In this document: in pieces, positions 3,935 to 5,487 of the stretch
How the letters are laid out: every line of letters begins with the position of its first letter
Position numbering within the stretch: position 1 is the stretch's first letter
Source: Deltaproteobacteria bacterium
GTDB lineage: Bacteria > Desulfobacterota > Desulfobacteria > Desulfobacterales > Desulfatirhabdiaceae
DNA: 5,487 nucleotides
Assembly (NCBI GenBank): GCA_026388755.1
Contig: JAPLJE010000812.1
Coordinates: 1-5,487 of the forward strand
Reading direction: 5' to 3'
Program-made: the position numbers and the translations under genes
The notes under the pieces: generated by a model
Databases searched by the model: none
Seen by the model: only the letters and a program-made list of their open reading frames with translations
What the model was told of the DNA's origin: nothing

Positions 3935-5487
3935 ATGTGGATTGTTCGACTCGCGTTACGCCGGCCCTACACCTTTGTGGTGGCGGCGCTGGTGCTGACC
4001 GTTTGTGCTGCTACGCACCCCTACGGATATTTTCCCGGATATCAATATCCCGGTCATCAGCGTGGTCTGGGTGTACAACGGCCTGAACGCCAGGGAAGTG
4101 GAGGAGCGCATCGTCTATAACCACGAGCGCATGATCAGCACCCTGGTGAACGATATTGAGCACATCGAGTCCACCGCTTACAATGGCGCGGGCGTTATCA
4201 AGGTATTTCTCCAGCCCGGTGCATCCGTGACCGATGGCGTGGCGCAGATCACAGCCAGCGGGCAGACGGTGCTACGCATACTTCCGCCGGGAATCAACCC
4301 GCCTTTCATCATCCGCTACAATGCCTCCAGTGTCCCGATTCTGCAATACAGTCTGGCCAGTCCCAAATTTTCCGAGCAGGAGCTGCAGGACATGGCCATG
4401 AACCGCGTCAAGGTGGGACTTGCGACCGTAAGGGGCGCATCCGTGCCTTATCCGGCCGGCGGCAAGGCGCGGGTTGTCGCCGTCGATATTGATCTGGCGG
4501 CTCTCGAATCCAAGAACCTGGCCCCCCAGGATGTCGTCAATGCATTCAATGCGCAGAATTTCATGCTTCCCAGTGGCACGGCAAAAATCGGGGAAACCGA
4601 ATACAGTATCGCTTTGAACACCAATCCGGAAATGATCGCGGCATTGAACGATCTGCCCGTCAAAACCGTGGGCAATGCCGTAATCCGGGTCGGTGATGTG
4701 GCGCAGGTACACGACGGCTACCAGCCGCAGCAAAATGTCGTCCGGTTAAACGGCGTGCGCGGTGTACTGCTCACCATTTTAAAAAGCGGCGCGGCATCGA
4801 CCCTCAGTGTTGTGGACGGCGTGAAAAAGGCCATGCCGCTTATTTTAAGCGGCCTTCCCCCGGAACTGGAGGCCAGGGAATTCGCCGACCAGTCGCTTTT
4901 TGTCCGCGCCGCCGTAAATGGCGTGGTCAAGGAAGGCGTGATCGCGGCAGCGCTCACGGCCATGATGATTTTGCTTTTTCTGGGTTCCTGGAAAAGCACC
5001 TTTATCATTGCTCTTTCCATTCCCCTTTCCGTGCTGTCCTCCCTTGCCCTTCTCAGCGTGCTTGGCGAGACCATCAACCTCATGACGCTCGGAGGGCTGG
5101 CTCTGGCCGTCGGCATCCTTGTGGACGACGCCACTGTTGAAATCGAAAATATTCACCGGCAGATGGCGATGGGAAAACCCAATATCCAGGCGATTCTGGA
5201 TGGCGCACAGGAAATCGCCCTGCCGGCCTTTGTCTCGACGCTCTGCATCTGCATTGTTTTTGTGCCCATGTTCTTTCTGACAGGCGTGGCGCGCTATCTT
5301 TTCGTGCCTCTGGCCGAAGCGGTCGTCTTTGCCATGCTGGCAAGCTATGTTCTTTCCCGAACCCTCATCCCGACCCTGGTGATGTGGTTTTACCGCAACA
5401 GCGAAGGGAGTCATCCGGCCGCCAGCACCCGAAAAATTCCCCTGTGGCTGCGCCCGTTTGCTGGGTTGCAGCGGGTGTTTGAGCGTG
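3935..5487 (+). pseudogene. RND-superfamily efflux permease, frameshifted in TM1 and cut by the window edge
   Basis: The ATG at 3935 (AAGGA 9 bases upstream, 26 bases after chrA) opens with MWIVRLALRRPYTFVVAAL, the N-terminus of an AcrB-like RND pump. That frame drifts into nonsense and stops at 4118-4120. The true continuation is in the +1 frame from 4011 (LRTPTDIFPDINIPVISVVW) and stays open for 492 codons to the edge. It includes YNGLNAREVEERIVYN, the porter-domain segment VRGASVPYPAGGKAR, TM2-TM3 around 4936-5070, and the TM4 proton-relay motif GILVDDATVEIENIHR with both aspartates (codons 5124-5129). The DD pair is typical of drug/HAE-type rather than heavy-metal (HME) RND pumps. About half of a usual 1000-1080 residue pump is visible. 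No membrane-fusion or outer-membrane gene precedes it, so these may lie downstream. Apart from the frameshift the sequence looks under selection, so a recent mutation or a sequence error are both possible. Confidence 0.85.
3996..4022 (+). other. Frameshift/deletion site in the RND gene
   Basis: The upstream frame reads VLTVCAAT here while the +1 frame reads FVLLRTPTDIFP. A TGA in the +1 frame at 3996-3998 sets the left limit of the switch. From my memory of family spacing, about 13 residues separate FVV from LRTP; only 28 bases lie between them here, suggesting a net loss of about 11 bases. No slippery heptamer typical of programmed shifting is evident, only a CCCC run at 4018-4021. Confidence 0.7.

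Noticed and set aside
4272..5414. Several minus-strand reading frames opposite the RND gene (and similar ones opposite chrA)
   Set aside because: They are antisense shadows of a clear coding sequence, with arginine-, serine- or histidine-rich nonsense composition and no family features.

Overview
The window looks like a metal or oxyanion resistance and stress-response region from a Gram-negative bacterium. The Gram-negative assignment rests on a lipoprotein with a lipobox, an RND efflux pump, a ZraP/CnrX-type periplasmic sensor and a sigma-54-type promoter. The gene mix and moderate G+C (about 50-53% in sampled lines of the central genes, about 62% in two sampled lines of the RND gene) are reminiscent of Desulfobacterota (former Deltaproteobacteria). 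That placement is an inference from gene style, not a demonstrated fact.

Left arm, minus strand (1-787): an ArsR-family repressor gene is followed after 49 bases by a PhnD-type oxyanion-binding lipoprotein that runs off the left edge. Both read leftwards, probably as one transcript.

Centre (788-1274): a 487-base intergenic region separates the two divergent units. It carries several inverted repeats, a possible sigma-70 promoter and a very good sigma-54 (-24/-12) promoter at 1166-1181 pointing right.

Right arm, plus strand (1275-5487): five tightly spaced genes encode an ECF-type sigma factor, a very small zinc-binding anti-sigma-like protein without a membrane segment, a membrane-anchored CnrX/ZraP-type heavy-metal sensor, a full-length two-domain chromate transporter (ChrA), and an RND efflux permease. 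The RND gene has a frameshift in its first membrane helix and runs off the right edge.

Working model (inference): a sigma-54 activator switches on the ECF cassette. Its anti-sigma and sensor modules then gate a regulon that plausibly includes the adjacent chrA and RND genes. The neighbouring ArsR/PhnD-like pair could supply a second metalloid or oxyanion input. The sigma / anti-sigma / sensor trio resembles a rearranged Cupriavidus CnrYXH system coupled to chromate efflux instead of Ni/Co efflux.
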